Shown here piece by piece: positions 20,780-30,231 of a stretch of DNA of 64,000 nt. Origin of the DNA: Mycolicibacterium nivoides. GTDB taxonomy: Bacteria > Actinomycetota > Actinomycetes > Mycobacteriales > Mycobacteriaceae. Numbering within the stretch: the first letter of the stretch is position 1; every line of letters begins with the position of its first letter. The notes below the pieces were generated by a model. That model was not told the origin of the DNA. It saw nothing but the letters and a program-made list of their open reading frames with translations, and made no database searches. The position numbers were made by a program, and so were the translations under genes. The DNA lies in contig NZ_CP034072.1 in the NCBI RefSeq assembly GCF_003855255.1, positions 1,910,240 to 1,974,239 on the forward strand. The letters are read 5' to 3'.

Positions 20780-21675
20780 ATCAGGTAACCGTCCTGACCA
20801 ATCCCATGTCGGGGCACGGCAATGCGCCACATGCGGCCGAGCGGGCGGTCGCGCAGCTCCAGCGGCGCGGCATCGACGTGTGCGCGATCGTCGGCACCGA
20901 CGCCGCGCACGCCCGCCGCCTGGTCGACGAGGCGCTCGACCGTGGCACCGACGCCCTTGTGGTGGTCGGCGGCGACGGGGTGATCTCGTTGGCCCTGCAG
21001 GCGCTGGCCACCGGAGATGTCCCGTTGGGCATCGTCCCGGCCGGGACGGGCAACGATCATGCCCGCGAATATCGTCTGCCGACAGGCGATCCCGAGGCCG
21101 CGGCCGATGTCATCGCCGACGGCCACACCGAGACGGTCGACCTCGGCCGCATCGAGGATGCCTCCGGTGCGGTCAAGTGGTTCGGCACCGTGATGGCCGC
21201 CGGGTTCGACTCCCTGGTCAGCGACCGGACCAACCGGATGCGCTGGCCGCACGGCCGGATGCGCTACAACGTCGCGATGATCGCGGAGATCTCGAAGCTA
21301 CGACTGCTGCCGTTCCGGCTCACCTTCGACGACGGACCGGAGATCCGCACCGACCTCACCCTGGCGGCATTCGGCAACACCCGCAGCTACGGCGGCGGCA
21401 TGTTGATCTGCCCCGGCGCCGACCACTCGGACGGTCTGCTCGACGTCACGATGATCACGTCGGCATCCCGCACCCGATTGATCCGCCTGTTCCCCACGGT
21501 TTTCAAGGGCACCCATGTCGACCTCGACGAGGTGACCACCAAGCGCGCCAGGACGATCCACGTCGAATGCCCCGGCATCAACGCCTACGCCGATGGGGAT
21601 TTCGCACTCCCGTTGCCGGTCACGGTGTCCGCGGTGCCGGCCGCACTGCGCTTACTCGTGCCCAAGCAGTCCTGA
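20776..21675 (+). CDS. Diacylglycerol kinase-type lipid kinase (Rv2252-like)
   Basis: 299 residues, DAGK/YegS family. The catalytic domain carries LTNPMSGHG at the N-terminus and the nucleotide motif VVGGDGVISLAL at residues ~70-80, with VPAGTGNDHA following. Rv2252 phosphorylates diacylglycerol and influences phosphatidylinositol mannoside synthesis. GTG start overlaps the upstream TGA. The last 91 bases are also coding on the opposite strand for the esterase gene, an unusual antisense overlap. Confidence 0.9.
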   Translation: MNQVTVLTNPMSGHGNAPHAAERAVAQLQRRGIDVCAIVGTDAAHARRLVDEALDRGTDALVVVGGDGVISLALQALATGDVPLGIVPAGTGNDHAREYRLPTGDPEAAADVIADGHTETVDLGRIEDASGAVKWFGTVMAAGFDSLVSDRTNRMRWPHGRMRYNVAMIAEISKLRLLPFRLTFDDGPEIRTDLTLAAFGNTRSYGGGMLICPGADHSDGLLDVTMITSASRTRLIRLFPTVFKGTHVDLDEVTTKRARTIHVECPGINAYADGDFALPLPVTVSAVPAALRLLVPKQS

Positions 21676-22634
21676 ACGAACTCCACGATGCAGTCGCGGG
21701 CCTCCCGGCTCTCCGGCAGAAACGGCAGAAACGCCGGGAAAGCGTGGAGCTGACCGGGCCAGATCTTGAGAGTGCACGACCGCCCCGCATCGGTCAGCAC
21801 CTCGTGCATGCGTTCGGCGTCGCAACACAGCGCCTCCGATTCCGCCGCGATGATCAGGCTCGGCGGAAAGGTGTCGAGCACGCCGTTGACCGGTGACAGG
21901 GCGTGACCGTCCGAGTCCTTGGGGCCGACGCATCCGACGACCATCGGCAGGACCAACCCGATTCCCATCCGATCCGCGGCGAAGTTGGGATGACCGGAGC
22001 GGCGTTCATTGTCGAGTTCGAGTAGGGGGCTGATGCCGACGACGCCGGCCGGCGCCTCGACCCCCTGCGCCTGAGCGGCGAGAACGGTTGCGAAGGCGAG
22101 GAATCCGCCTGCCGAATCGCCTGCCACCACGGTCTTGGCAGGCTCCACGCCCTGGTCCGACAGCCAGCGATAGGCGCGCAGGCAGTCCGCGATGGACTCG
22201 TCGACGGTCACGTCCGGGTGCTGCCGGTACTCGACGTGCACCACGGGAAGTTGGGTCCGCCGGGCAAGGGCGATCACGACGTGCTGGTGGGTGTCGAAGC
22301 CACCGAGGACGAACCCGCCACCATGTAGGTAGAGGATGGCGCCGTCGGCGAGCGGACGGTGAGCTGATTCGACCGTACGGATGGTCTCGACGGTGACTCG
22401 ACCGAGCGTGATCCGGCTGACCTGCAGGCCCCTCCGCGGGCGGAGGCGCTGAAGCCGCGCGAGCCCGTTGATGCGGCGACCGATCGTGGTGAGGCGATCC
22501 TCGACGGATCGATCTCCTTGGTAGGCAACTGATCTGCGCACCTGGACGAGGAGAGTTCGGCGGGCGATGGCATAGCACGCGCGGGATCTGCGACTGGGAC
22601 GTCGTGTCGACAGTGCGGCGGCCGGTAATACCAT
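21585..22634 (-). CDS. Alpha/beta-hydrolase, hormone-sensitive-lipase (LipR/LipW-like) family
   Basis: 349 residues. The HSL-family oxyanion motif LYLHGGGFVLG and the nucleophile elbow VVAGDSAGGFLA are intact; the third-residue regions SLIIAAESEALCCDAERM and GQLHAFPAF supply Asp/Glu and His. Likely hydrolyses carboxyl esters. ATG 22634 is chosen because GAAGGAGTTGGG stands just before it; in-frame ATGs further upstream lack a ribosome site. It lies 37 bases after the tetR gene on the same strand and may be in its transcript. The 3' end overlaps the lipid kinase gene by 91 bases. Confidence 0.87.
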   Translation of the reverse strand: MVLPAAALSTRRPSRRSRACYAIARRTLLVQVRRSVAYQGDRSVEDRLTTIGRRINGLARLQRLRPRRGLQVSRITLGRVTVETIRTVESAHRPLADGAILYLHGGGFVLGGFDTHQHVVIALARRTQLPVVHVEYRQHPDVTVDESIADCLRAYRWLSDQGVEPAKTVVAGDSAGGFLAFATVLAAQAQGVEAPAGVVGISPLLELDNERRSGHPNFAADRMGIGLVLPMVVGCVGPKDSDGHALSPVNGVLDTFPPSLIIAAESEALCCDAERMHEVLTDAGRSCTLKIWPGQLHAFPAFLPFLPESREARDCIVEFVQDCLGTSKRSAAGTADTVTGNGSAKSPSA

Positions 22635-22671
22635 CCCAACTCCTTCGGTCCTCGGATACGACATTGTGGTT

Positions 22672-23319
22672 TCAGTCGACTGGTTGCTTCGGCGATCCCA
22701 GGGCGGCAAGCAGTTTCACCAGGTGGCCGAAGGCGTCGGTGAACGGTCGCGCGGGCACCGACGGATCGATGGCCCGCTGGATGCCGAGGCCGATGCCGGC
22801 ACTGAGCAGGAGATTGCCGAGATCCTCCAGGCTCGATGCGACGTCGCTGTTCGCCAGCTGCGCTTCGGTGAGGCCGAGTTCCACCGACATCGACTGCAGC
22901 ACGTCGATGACCATCTGCGCGGCCTCGTTGCGCAAGCTCGTGATCATCTGGCCGAGCTCGGGATTGTTCCGTGACAGCACCGCGAACTCGAGTTCGAGCA
23001 TGGTCCAGCCGACATCGCCTGCCGTGCGCTCCAGCCACGCGCTCAAGGCCGCTACCCGGCTGTCCAGCTCGGCGTCGGACATCGCGAGTTCGGCCATCTC
23101 GGCGAACTTCTCACGGTGGATCAGCTCGAGGACATCGCGGCACAGGTTGGGCTTGCTGCCGAAGTTGGAGTACACGGCGCCCTTGGAGAAACCCGCGTCG
23201 TCGGCGATGTCTTCGAGGCTGGTGGCGGCGTACCCGTGGGCCAGGAAGCGCTGTTTGGCGGCCTCCAAGAGTTCGGCCCGCGTCCGTTCCTGGCGTTGAG
23301 CCCTGGTCAGCCGCGGCAT
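22672..23319 (-). CDS. TetR-family regulator
   Basis: 215 residues: basic N-terminus, helix-turn-helix at ~33-55 (TSLEDIADDAGFSKGAVYSN), and a helical ligand domain. It is divergent from the SDR-patatin-monooxygenase operon and upstream of the esterase, so it probably controls both; an inverted repeat lies in the gap. Ligand unknown, perhaps a hydrophobic ketone or ester given the enzymes. Confidence 0.88.
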   Translation of the reverse strand: MPRLTRAQRQERTRAELLEAAKQRFLAHGYAATSLEDIADDAGFSKGAVYSNFGSKPNLCRDVLELIHREKFAEMAELAMSDAELDSRVAALSAWLERTAGDVGWTMLELEFAVLSRNNPELGQMITSLRNEAAQMVIDVLQSMSVELGLTEAQLANSDVASSLEDLGNLLLSAGIGLGIQRAIDPSVPARPFTDAFGHLVKLLAALGSPKQPVD

Positions 23320-23342
23320 GCGCTGATGATAGTTCGGAGTGG

Positions 23343-23369
23343 ACTTTGGGTATTGAATTAACTCAAAGT
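23343..23369. promoter_or_regulatory. Putative TetR operator (imperfect inverted repeat)
   Basis: ACTTTGGG and CTCAAAGT match as inverted arms at 7 of 8 positions around an 11-base AT-rich spacer, in the 106-base gap between tetR and the divergent SDR gene. Confidence 0.45.
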
Positions 23370-23425
23370 ATTCAGATACCGTCAGTATGCGAAAGGTCGC
23401 GAGACGACTCCAGGGGAGGCATGAC

Positions 23426-24310
23426 GTGCGGTTTTCACATCAACAGACGTCGGCGAACGGGGCGGTGGTCATCGTCACCGGCGGGGCGCGTGGCATCGGC
23501 GCCAAGACGGCGGAGCTGTTCTCCGCCCGCGGCGCCACGGTATGGATCGGCGACGTCGATGCCGATGTGGCCGCGACGACCGCGGCCGGCATCCCCCGCT
23601 GCCGGGCGGCATACCTCGACGTCACGCAGCGGTCTTCGTGGGAGCGCTTCGTCGCCGAGGCCGTCCGCGAATCAGGCAGCATCGACATCCTGGTCAACAA
23701 CGCCGGGGTCATGCCACTCGGCGCGTTCGACGCCGAATCCGAGGCCACCACCGACCTGATTCTCGACGTCAATGTGCGTGGCGTCCTGAACGGCATGCGG
23801 GCCGTGGTCCCGTCGATGGTGGACCGCGGACACGGTCACGTCGTCAATGTGGCGTCGATGGCGGGCATGATCCCGATCCCCGGCATGGTGACCTACAACG
23901 CCAGCAAGTTCGCCGCACTGGGCGCCTCGCTGGCGGCCCGGCGCGAGTACGCGGGCACCGGGGTCTCGGTGTCGGCTGTGCTGCCGTCGGCGGTACGCAC
24001 CGAGCTCGCATCGGGTGTGCAGCTCGGAAATGGCCTTCCCACCGTGGATCCCGACGACGTCGCGCGGGCGATCCTCAGGACCCTGCACACCCGGGCTGCG
24101 CGCACGTCGGTCCCCGGTTGGGTCGCGCCCGGGTGGGCCCTTGTCGACGCCCTGGTACCCGAGGCGATCCAGCGCGCGGTGCGAGACAGGATCGATGACC
24201 GCCGTGCCCTGACCGCCCTCGACGAGCAGGGCCGGTCCACATACCTGCAGCGCATCGCTCGCCAATCGAAAGCTCATGCCGCGCAGCCCGATTCCGGGGT
24301 GACGCCATGA
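23426..24310 (+). CDS. Short-chain dehydrogenase/reductase
   Basis: 294-residue SDR: TGGARGIG cofactor turn, NNAG, VNVASMAG and catalytic YNASK are all present; the C-terminus (~60 residues after the fold) is longer than in minimal SDRs. GTG 23426 is taken as the start because CAGGGGAGGC lies 6 bases upstream; ATG 23387 is an in-frame alternative without a ribosome site. First gene of a tightly coupled three-gene operon with patatin and monooxygenase genes, so it may make or use the ketone handled by the monooxygenase. Confidence 0.87.
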   Translation: MRFSHQQTSANGAVVIVTGGARGIGAKTAELFSARGATVWIGDVDADVAATTAAGIPRCRAAYLDVTQRSSWERFVAEAVRESGSIDILVNNAGVMPLGAFDAESEATTDLILDVNVRGVLNGMRAVVPSMVDRGHGHVVNVASMAGMIPIPGMVTYNASKFAALGASLAARREYAGTGVSVSAVLPSAVRTELASGVQLGNGLPTVDPDDVARAILRTLHTRAARTSVPGWVAPGWALVDALVPEAIQRAVRDRIDDRRALTALDEQGRSTYLQRIARQSKAHAAQPDSGVTP

Positions 24311-25236
24311 CCACGGCATTGGCGATCGGCTGCGGTGGCACCATCGGAGGCGCTTGGACAGTCGCGGCGCTACACGCGCTGGCCGAACAGACCGGATGGG
24401 ATCCGCGCGACACGGCCGTGCTGCAAGGAACCTCGGCCGGTGCTGAACTCATCACGATGCTGGGCGGCGGTGCCACGGTGGACGATCTCGTCGCGATGCA
24501 CCGCGGTACCGCCACCGATGAGCGCCTGCGTCGGCATATCGCGGACACCCCGTCCAGCATGCCGCCGATCCCGGCGCCCCGCCTGCTCAACCCGCGCCTG
24601 CTCGGGAGTCAACGGGGCCTCGCCGCCGCCACCGGCATCGCTCCGGTGGGACGAGGCAACGCGGACTGGTTGCAGCGCCTCGCCGACGGATTCTCCGATC
24701 CCGATGGGTGGTCGGCACACCCCGGTATCCGGATGGTCGCCTTCGACTACCGGCGCGGCGAGCGTGTCGTGTTCGGGGCGCCCGGCGCGCCGAAGGCCTC
24801 CGCAGGCGAAGCGCTACGCGCATCCTGGGCGGTGCCCGGCTGGATGCCACCGGTCACGATCGGCGGCAGGCAGTTCGTCGACGGCGGGGCCGCATCGACC
24901 GCGTCGGTCGATCTGATCGCCTCCGACGAAGCCGAGATCATCTACGTGATCACCCCCATGGCCTCCGAACCAGGCACGCGTGCACCGGGACTGGGTGGAA
25001 GGCTGGAGCACCGGCTGCTGCGCCGGCCGATGTCGGCCGGACTGGACCGCGAAGTGGCCGAGGTGCGGGCGCGGGGAACGCAGGTCGTCGTCATCCGTCC
25101 CGACACCGCAGATCTCGCGGGCCTCGGTTCACATTTCATGCGGCGCGGCCGACGACAGTCGGCATTCGAGGCATCGATGCGCACAGCACCTGCCACGGTC
25201 CGACGTGCGCTCGCCGTCAGTGAGGAGGCACGATGA
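24307..25236 (+). CDS. Patatin-like phospholipase/esterase
   Basis: 309 residues with the patatin Ser-Asp dyad: oxyanion loop IGCGGTIGGAW, nucleophile motif LQGTSAGAE (Ser ~46) and catalytic Asp in FVDGGAAS. Expected to release fatty acid from a lipid or ester. ATG overlaps the SDR stop and its own stop overlaps the monooxygenase start, indicating coordinated translation. No signal peptide is evident, so a cytosolic place is likely. Confidence 0.88.
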   Translation: MTTALAIGCGGTIGGAWTVAALHALAEQTGWDPRDTAVLQGTSAGAELITMLGGGATVDDLVAMHRGTATDERLRRHIADTPSSMPPIPAPRLLNPRLLGSQRGLAAATGIAPVGRGNADWLQRLADGFSDPDGWSAHPGIRMVAFDYRRGERVVFGAPGAPKASAGEALRASWAVPGWMPPVTIGGRQFVDGGAASTASVDLIASDEAEIIYVITPMASEPGTRAPGLGGRLEHRLLRRPMSAGLDREVAEVRARGTQVVVIRPDTADLAGLGSHFMRRGRRQSAFEASMRTAPATVRRALAVSEEAR

Positions 25237-26687
25237 GCCGCGAAGTCCGCATCGTCATCATCGGCGCGGGGATGGCCGGTATCGCCACCGCGTACACGCT
25301 CAAACAAGCCGGGTTCACCAACTTCACGATCCTGGAAAAGGGTTCGGACGTCGGCGGGGTCTGGCACTGGAACCGCTACCCGGGTCTCACCTGTGACGTG
25401 CCGTCGCAGATCTACCAGTTCTCGTTCGCACCCAAACCGGACTGGAGCCACATCTGGGCCAACGGCGAGGACATCCAGAGTTATCACCGCGACGTCATGG
25501 AACGTTTCGGGCTCGACGCCCATCTGCGGTGCGACACCGAAGTCGTCGACGCCCGTTACGACAGCACTACCACGTCGTGGACGCTCACAACAGGCGACGA
25601 AGCCACCCTGACAGCCGATTTCGTCATCTGCGCCACCGGCGTGTTGCATCACCCGTCGATCCCCGAGATTCCCGGCATGGACACGTTCGCCGGACAGATC
25701 GTGCACACAGCACGGTGGGATCCGGAGGTGGTGACCGACGGCAGGTGCATTGCCGTGATCGGAACCGGATCGACCGGTGTCCAGGTGGTTTCGGCCCTCC
25801 AACCGAAAGCCCGCACCCTGATGCACTTCGCGAGGTCACCGCAGTGGATCCTGTGGGCACCGATGTCGCTGAGGCAGTCGTCGATCCTCGCCAAGGTGCT
25901 GAACCGGAAGCCGGGGTGGCACGACTTCCTCTACCGACGGCTGCAGTGGGGGGCCGGAATCCTCGCCGATGTCGTCACCACGCCGTCGTGGCGGCGCAAG
26001 CTGGTGCAGTCCTATGCCAGGTGGAGCCTGGCCGCCCAGGTCCGCGACCGTGCGCTCCGCGCGAAACTCACCCCGGACTACGAGCCGCTGTGCAAACGGC
26101 AGGTGGTCTCGGGCTCGTACTACCGCGCCATCAAGCGTCCCAACGCGAGCCTGATCGACGACCCCATCCAGGAGTTCACCGCTACGGGCATCCGCACCGC
26201 TGACGGCACGCACCACGACGTGGATGTCGTGGTGCTGGCCACCGGATTTCAGGCGCACAACTACATGCGCCCGATGAACATCGTGGGCCGCGACGGCATC
26301 ACGCTCGACGATGCATGGGTCAAAGGCCCACGGGCGTACCGCATGACGGCGATTCCCGGGTTTCCCAACCTGTTCACCGTGTTGGGTCCGAACTCGCCGA
26401 CCGGGTCGATTCCGCTGCAGTACTCCGCCGAACTCACCGCCGGCTACATCGTGGCCTGGCTCAAGCGGTTTGAGAACGCGGAACTCTCCGAGGTCGAGGT
26501 CACCGAACAGGCCACCGACGAATTCAACGCCGCGGTCGCCGACGGGCTCGGTCCTACGGTGTGGAACACCGGGTGCAACTCGTGGTACTTCACCGACGCC
26601 GGAACCATCGACCTGTGGCCGTTCGACCGGGCCACCCTCACCCGCATGCTGTCCGAACCGAACCCCGCGCACTACCGGATCCGGTGA
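25233..26687 (+). CDS. Flavin-containing Baeyer-Villiger-type monooxygenase
   Basis: 484 residues. First Rossmann motif IIGAGMAGIATAY at the N-terminus binds FAD, second VIGTGSTGVQV binds NADPH, and the Baeyer-Villiger fingerprint FxGxxxHxxxW[D] appears as FAGQIVHTARWD between them. Such enzymes insert oxygen next to a ketone, giving an ester that the neighbouring hydrolases could cleave. The operon resembles in content the MymA-type loci of mycobacteria, though the gene set differs. Last gene of the operon; 121 bases follow before the next gene. Confidence 0.9.
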   Translation: MSREVRIVIIGAGMAGIATAYTLKQAGFTNFTILEKGSDVGGVWHWNRYPGLTCDVPSQIYQFSFAPKPDWSHIWANGEDIQSYHRDVMERFGLDAHLRCDTEVVDARYDSTTTSWTLTTGDEATLTADFVICATGVLHHPSIPEIPGMDTFAGQIVHTARWDPEVVTDGRCIAVIGTGSTGVQVVSALQPKARTLMHFARSPQWILWAPMSLRQSSILAKVLNRKPGWHDFLYRRLQWGAGILADVVTTPSWRRKLVQSYARWSLAAQVRDRALRAKLTPDYEPLCKRQVVSGSYYRAIKRPNASLIDDPIQEFTATGIRTADGTHHDVDVVVLATGFQAHNYMRPMNIVGRDGITLDDAWVKGPRAYRMTAIPGFPNLFTVLGPNSPTGSIPLQYSAELTAGYIVAWLKRFENAELSEVEVTEQATDEFNAAVADGLGPTVWNTGCNSWYFTDAGTIDLWPFDRATLTRMLSEPNPAHYRIR

Positions 26688-26808
26688 CGGCACGCCACGC
26701 ATCGGGCCCTCTTCCTGCGATTCGGCGTGTTTGCCCGACACCGTGAACGGCACACGGTACGTTGCGTCTGGGCCGGGGTTGTGACTGAGTGGACTGGTAC
26801 GGAGCGTC

Positions 26809-29073
26809 ATGGAATCGACCAAATACATCGGCCGCGTCGGCGCACTGGCCGTTGCTCTCGGCATCGGCACGGCCCTGACCTCCGGGACCGGAATCGCCTG
26901 GGCCGAAGGCGGGTCCGGCGATCCTGGCAAATCGACAGCGGGAAGTCCCGGGGGCCCCACCGCGAGCTCGGGGACGAAGAAGAATTCGGGCAAACCCTCC
27001 GACACCAAGAAGCCGGCGACCACTCCGTCCGGCGCGCTGTCGAAGATCGGCGAGCGGATCCGCAAGGACGTCGAGTCGGGCCTGAATGACGTCGGTGACG
27101 CGATCAAGCAGACGCAGAACCGGCTGGACTCCGCGCGGACCCCGCTGCGGACCCGGACGACCAAGGCCCGGAGCAAGATTCAGGGCACACTGACCAATGC
27201 CCCCGAGACGGGCAACAAGGCCGACGCCGGCGAGAAGACCGATACCACCCGGATCGTCCCGGAGGCCGTGACCACTGCGCCTGATCTGCGGCGCGCGCAA
27301 CGGCCCAACACCGTTGTCGTCCGGATGCGGGACGCCGCCGAGGACATCGACCAACGCAGCCGCGAAGCCCTCTCGACGCTGCGAACGGAGGTCACGTCGT
27401 TCGAGGTTCCCGCCGTCGTGAAGGAGAGCGTCATCCCGGCGGCGCCGGTCCCGACGCCCGAGCCCACCGCACCCAAGGTCGCCGCTGCGCCGGTGGTCTC
27501 GGCGCTGCTGGGTGTCGCCGGGCTGGCACCGTTCGGCGCGGGCACCAGCCCGGTCGCCCCCGGCCAGTCCCCCGCCCTGTGGGCCATGATGGCTTGGACC
27601 AGAAGGGAATTCGAGCGGACGATCAATCCGTTGAGTTCCCGGGTCACCTCGGCCAAGGACGCCGCCTCGGTGGTCGCCGAGGGTGAGATCCAGCCGATGG
27701 CGGCCGCCGCCCCCAACGCCGCTGTGCAGACTGATGACCTGACGCCCAAGCCCCAGGTCCCGTCCTCCCTGGCCGGCGCCACCACACCGCTCGGGTGGGT
27801 GACCGGAGTCGGCATCACCGACCACTGGTATGTCGCGGGCACGGATCTGGGCATCATGTGGAACAGCGGCTACACCGATCCCGTGACCGGAAAGCCGATC
27901 ATCTACACGTTGTTCGGCGACACCTACAGCGAGCCGGGGATGGCCGGCGACTGGCGCAACAACGTGTTGTTCCGCACCATCGACACCGATCTGTCCGACG
28001 GCCTGCAGTTCAACGGTGCGGTGATCAACGCCGGAGCGCAATATCCCGGCGATCCCAACGGGGTTCATCAGTGGTACGGCACCGGAGGCGCCCCGGCAGG
28101 CGCCACCCAGATCATCTACGACCCGGGCGGCCTCAACGGACTGTTCGGCACCACCTACACGATGATCCCGACCTCGGCGATCGCGATCGAAAACCCTGAT
28201 GCCGAGGGCGGTTACACGCAGTACGCCACCGTGATGTCGATCCGCACGTGGGACAACCCGGGTAGCTGGACCACCAACTACTCGGCCATCGCCTACTCCA
28301 ACGACGGCGGCAAGACCTGGACCGTCGACCCTGACACCGTGCGCTCGTCGGGGTGGTTCCGTGCGGGCCCGGCCTATGTTCCCGGCGACGAGCATTTCCA
28401 GCAGAACGCCCTCGTCATGTCGGACGACCCGACCGACCCCTACGTCTACGTGTACGGGACTCCGTCGGGCAGGCAGGGTTCGGCGTACGTGGCCCGCGTG
28501 GAAAAGGACCAGATCACCAACCTGGATGCCTACGAGTACTGGTCGGGTGAGAATTCCAGCGGCGCCGGGCAGTGGGTTACCGGTGATCCGTCGGCGGCGG
28601 TTCCGGTGTTCGGCTCCAGCAGCACCGATTTCCTGCCGACGCTCTACAAGGTCGCGGACTTCTTCACGTTCGGGTTGTTCACCAAGATCGCGAACGGCAT
28701 CTGGGTCGGCGGACTGCCCACCAACGGCAATGTCAGCGAGATGTCCGTGCAGTACAACCAGTATCTGGGCAAGTACGTCGTGCTCTACACCGATGGCGGC
28801 AACAACGTCGTGATGCGGGTGTCGGATTCACCGCAGGGCACATGGTCGGATACGACGACGCTGGTGAACAACAACCTGACGACCAACACCGGCATGTACG
28901 CGCCCATGATCCATCCGATGTCGGGCACCGACTACTTCAACAAGGTCGACGCCAACGGCAATGTCGTGCAGGACAACTCGCAGTACCTGTACTACAACCT
29001 GTCCTACTGGGGTGACTACAACGTCCGGTTGATGCAGACCGACCTGTCCACGATGAAGACAGTCTCGGTGTAG
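26809..29073 (+). CDS. Secreted DUF4185 protein, probable GH183-type endo-D-arabinanase
   Basis: 754 residues. A signal peptide (about residues 1-31, ending TGIAWA) is followed by a ~290-residue low-complexity, Lys/Thr/Pro/Ala-rich region and a C-terminal DUF4185 domain (~residues 325-754). The domain shows the family's GTDLG and TLFGDTYSE motifs and many aromatic beta-propeller-like strands (NWTTNYSAIAYSNDGGKTW type). DUF4185 members were recently shown to be endo-acting D-arabinan hydrolases (GH183), so a role in trimming arabinogalactan or lipoarabinomannan is likely but inferred. The long linker could span the cell wall. ATG 26809 has GGAG upstream; three bases separate its stop from the next secreted protein gene. 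Confidence 0.85.
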   Translation: MESTKYIGRVGALAVALGIGTALTSGTGIAWAEGGSGDPGKSTAGSPGGPTASSGTKKNSGKPSDTKKPATTPSGALSKIGERIRKDVESGLNDVGDAIKQTQNRLDSARTPLRTRTTKARSKIQGTLTNAPETGNKADAGEKTDTTRIVPEAVTTAPDLRRAQRPNTVVVRMRDAAEDIDQRSREALSTLRTEVTSFEVPAVVKESVIPAAPVPTPEPTAPKVAAAPVVSALLGVAGLAPFGAGTSPVAPGQSPALWAMMAWTRREFERTINPLSSRVTSAKDAASVVAEGEIQPMAAAAPNAAVQTDDLTPKPQVPSSLAGATTPLGWVTGVGITDHWYVAGTDLGIMWNSGYTDPVTGKPIIYTLFGDTYSEPGMAGDWRNNVLFRTIDTDLSDGLQFNGAVINAGAQYPGDPNGVHQWYGTGGAPAGATQIIYDPGGLNGLFGTTYTMIPTSAIAIENPDAEGGYTQYATVMSIRTWDNPGSWTTNYSAIAYSNDGGKTWTVDPDTVRSSGWFRAGPAYVPGDEHFQQNALVMSDDPTDPYVYVYGTPSGRQGSAYVARVEKDQITNLDAYEYWSGENSSGAGQWVTGDPSAAVPVFGSSSTDFLPTLYKVADFFTFGLFTKIANGIWVGGLPTNGNVSEMSVQYNQYLGKYVVLYTDGGNNVVMRVSDSPQGTWSDTTTLVNNNLTTNTGMYAPMIHPMSGTDYFNKVDANGNVVQDNSQYLYYNLSYWGDYNVRLMQTDLSTMKTVSV

Positions 29074-29076
29074 TCC

Positions 29077-29601
29077 ATGCACCGCGTGTTTGCATCGACC
29101 GCGGCAGCCCTCACCGTGGCCGCCGCACTCTCCACCAGCGCCTGCGCACACGCCGATCCCGAACCGGTGCCGCAGGGGCCGTCCGAAACCGCGGCTCCTC
29201 AACCTGACTCGTCATGCACGGAAAGTCTTGCCGGGGCGCTGACTTCCGCCGATCCCAAGCAACTCGGCAACAACCGGCTGCTGCTGCAATGTAAGGACGA
29301 CATTTGGCAGCGGTTCGCCGAGGCCTATCCGTCGTCGGACCGCTGGCTGACCACGGGCCCCGAAATGATCCTGCACGGGCAAGGCCGGCGGAACCCGGAA
29401 GCCGCGGCGGGCACCTGGACCGGCACGCCGCGGACTGCTGAGGCCCATTGTGGCGCCGAGGTCGTCGACGTCCTGGGCGCCGGCAAGACGTCGGAGCCCG
29501 AGACGTTCAGCGCCGAACCGGGTCGACCACTGACCTTTGAGGTCAGCGATCACATGTTCACGACGAAGCTCAGCGGCTATTGCCTCTGGGCGCGTAGCTG
29601 A
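29077..29601 (+). CDS. Secreted hypothetical protein (Rv2253-like)
   Basis: 174 residues with an N-terminal export signal (FASTAAALTVAAALSTSACA); the SAC could serve as a weak lipobox, otherwise signal peptidase I cleavage is likely. Four cysteines remain in the mature part (SSCTES, LQCKDD, AHCGAE, GYCLWA), suggesting two disulfides. Position matches Rv2253, a secreted protein of unknown function. Probably cotranscribed with the DUF4185 gene, 3 bases upstream. Confidence 0.82.
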   Translation: MHRVFASTAAALTVAAALSTSACAHADPEPVPQGPSETAAPQPDSSCTESLAGALTSADPKQLGNNRLLLQCKDDIWQRFAEAYPSSDRWLTTGPEMILHGQGRRNPEAAAGTWTGTPRTAEAHCGAEVVDVLGAGKTSEPETFSAEPGRPLTFEVSDHMFTTKLSGYCLWARS

Positions 29602-29605
29602 CGAG

Positions 29606-30118
29606 CTACCCCACGCCCCGGTTCAACCACGACACCTCAGCGCCGTCACCGCCGTTGCGGTAGGGCTCGAGGGACTCGTCCCACGCGGTGCCCAGCACGG
29701 TGTCGAGTTCGGCTGCCAACATGTCGGCGCCGCCGGCCATCAGGGAGCGCAGCCGCATCTCGCCGACCATCACATCGCCGTTGGCACTCATGGCACCGCT
29801 CCACAGACCGAGCTGAGGGGTATGGCACCAGCGGTGCCCGTCCACTCCGGCACTGGGGTCCTCGGTCACCTCGAAGCGCAGCACGGACCAGGAACGCAGG
29901 GCATTGGCCAACTGCGCCCCGGTGCCGACCGGCCCAACCCAGTTGGTGACCGCGCGCAACTGGCCAGGCATGGCCGGTTGCGGGGTCCACTTCAGGTTGG
30001 CCCGCGCCGACAGGGTCGACGACAACGCCCACTCAACATGCGGGCATACCGCCGCGGGTGAGGCATGGACATACACCACGCCCGTCGCCGCGTCGGCGAA
30101 CTGGTTCGACGCACGCAT
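29606..30118 (-). CDS. DUF3145 family protein (Rv2256c-like)
   Basis: 170-residue actinobacterial protein of the DUF3145 family, in the position of Rv2256c. The N-terminus GVVYVHASPAAVCPHVEWAL and the segment WCHTPQLGLWSGAMSANGDV are the recognisable conserved parts. No catalytic motif is known to me. ATG 30118 is preceded by GAAGGAG. Its stop lies four bases from the convergent secreted protein gene. Confidence 0.87.
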   Translation of the reverse strand: MRASNQFADAATGVVYVHASPAAVCPHVEWALSSTLSARANLKWTPQPAMPGQLRAVTNWVGPVGTGAQLANALRSWSVLRFEVTEDPSAGVDGHRWCHTPQLGLWSGAMSANGDVMVGEMRLRSLMAGGADMLAAELDTVLGTAWDESLEPYRNGGDGAEVSWLNRGVG

Positions 30119-30231
30119 CTGCTACTCCTTCGGATACGAGGGACGTCTTCCCCAACGGCCTGGTATTCCGATCGAGCATGCAGTTGTGTGTGCCGCGCGT
30201 GTCTATTGTGCCTTGTGTGGCCAGTGTTGCG

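Noticed and set aside
26638..28395. 585-codon open frame opposite the DUF4185 gene
   Set aside because: Antisense shadow; composition typical of GC-driven open frames and no motif, while the plus strand has a signal peptide and domain.
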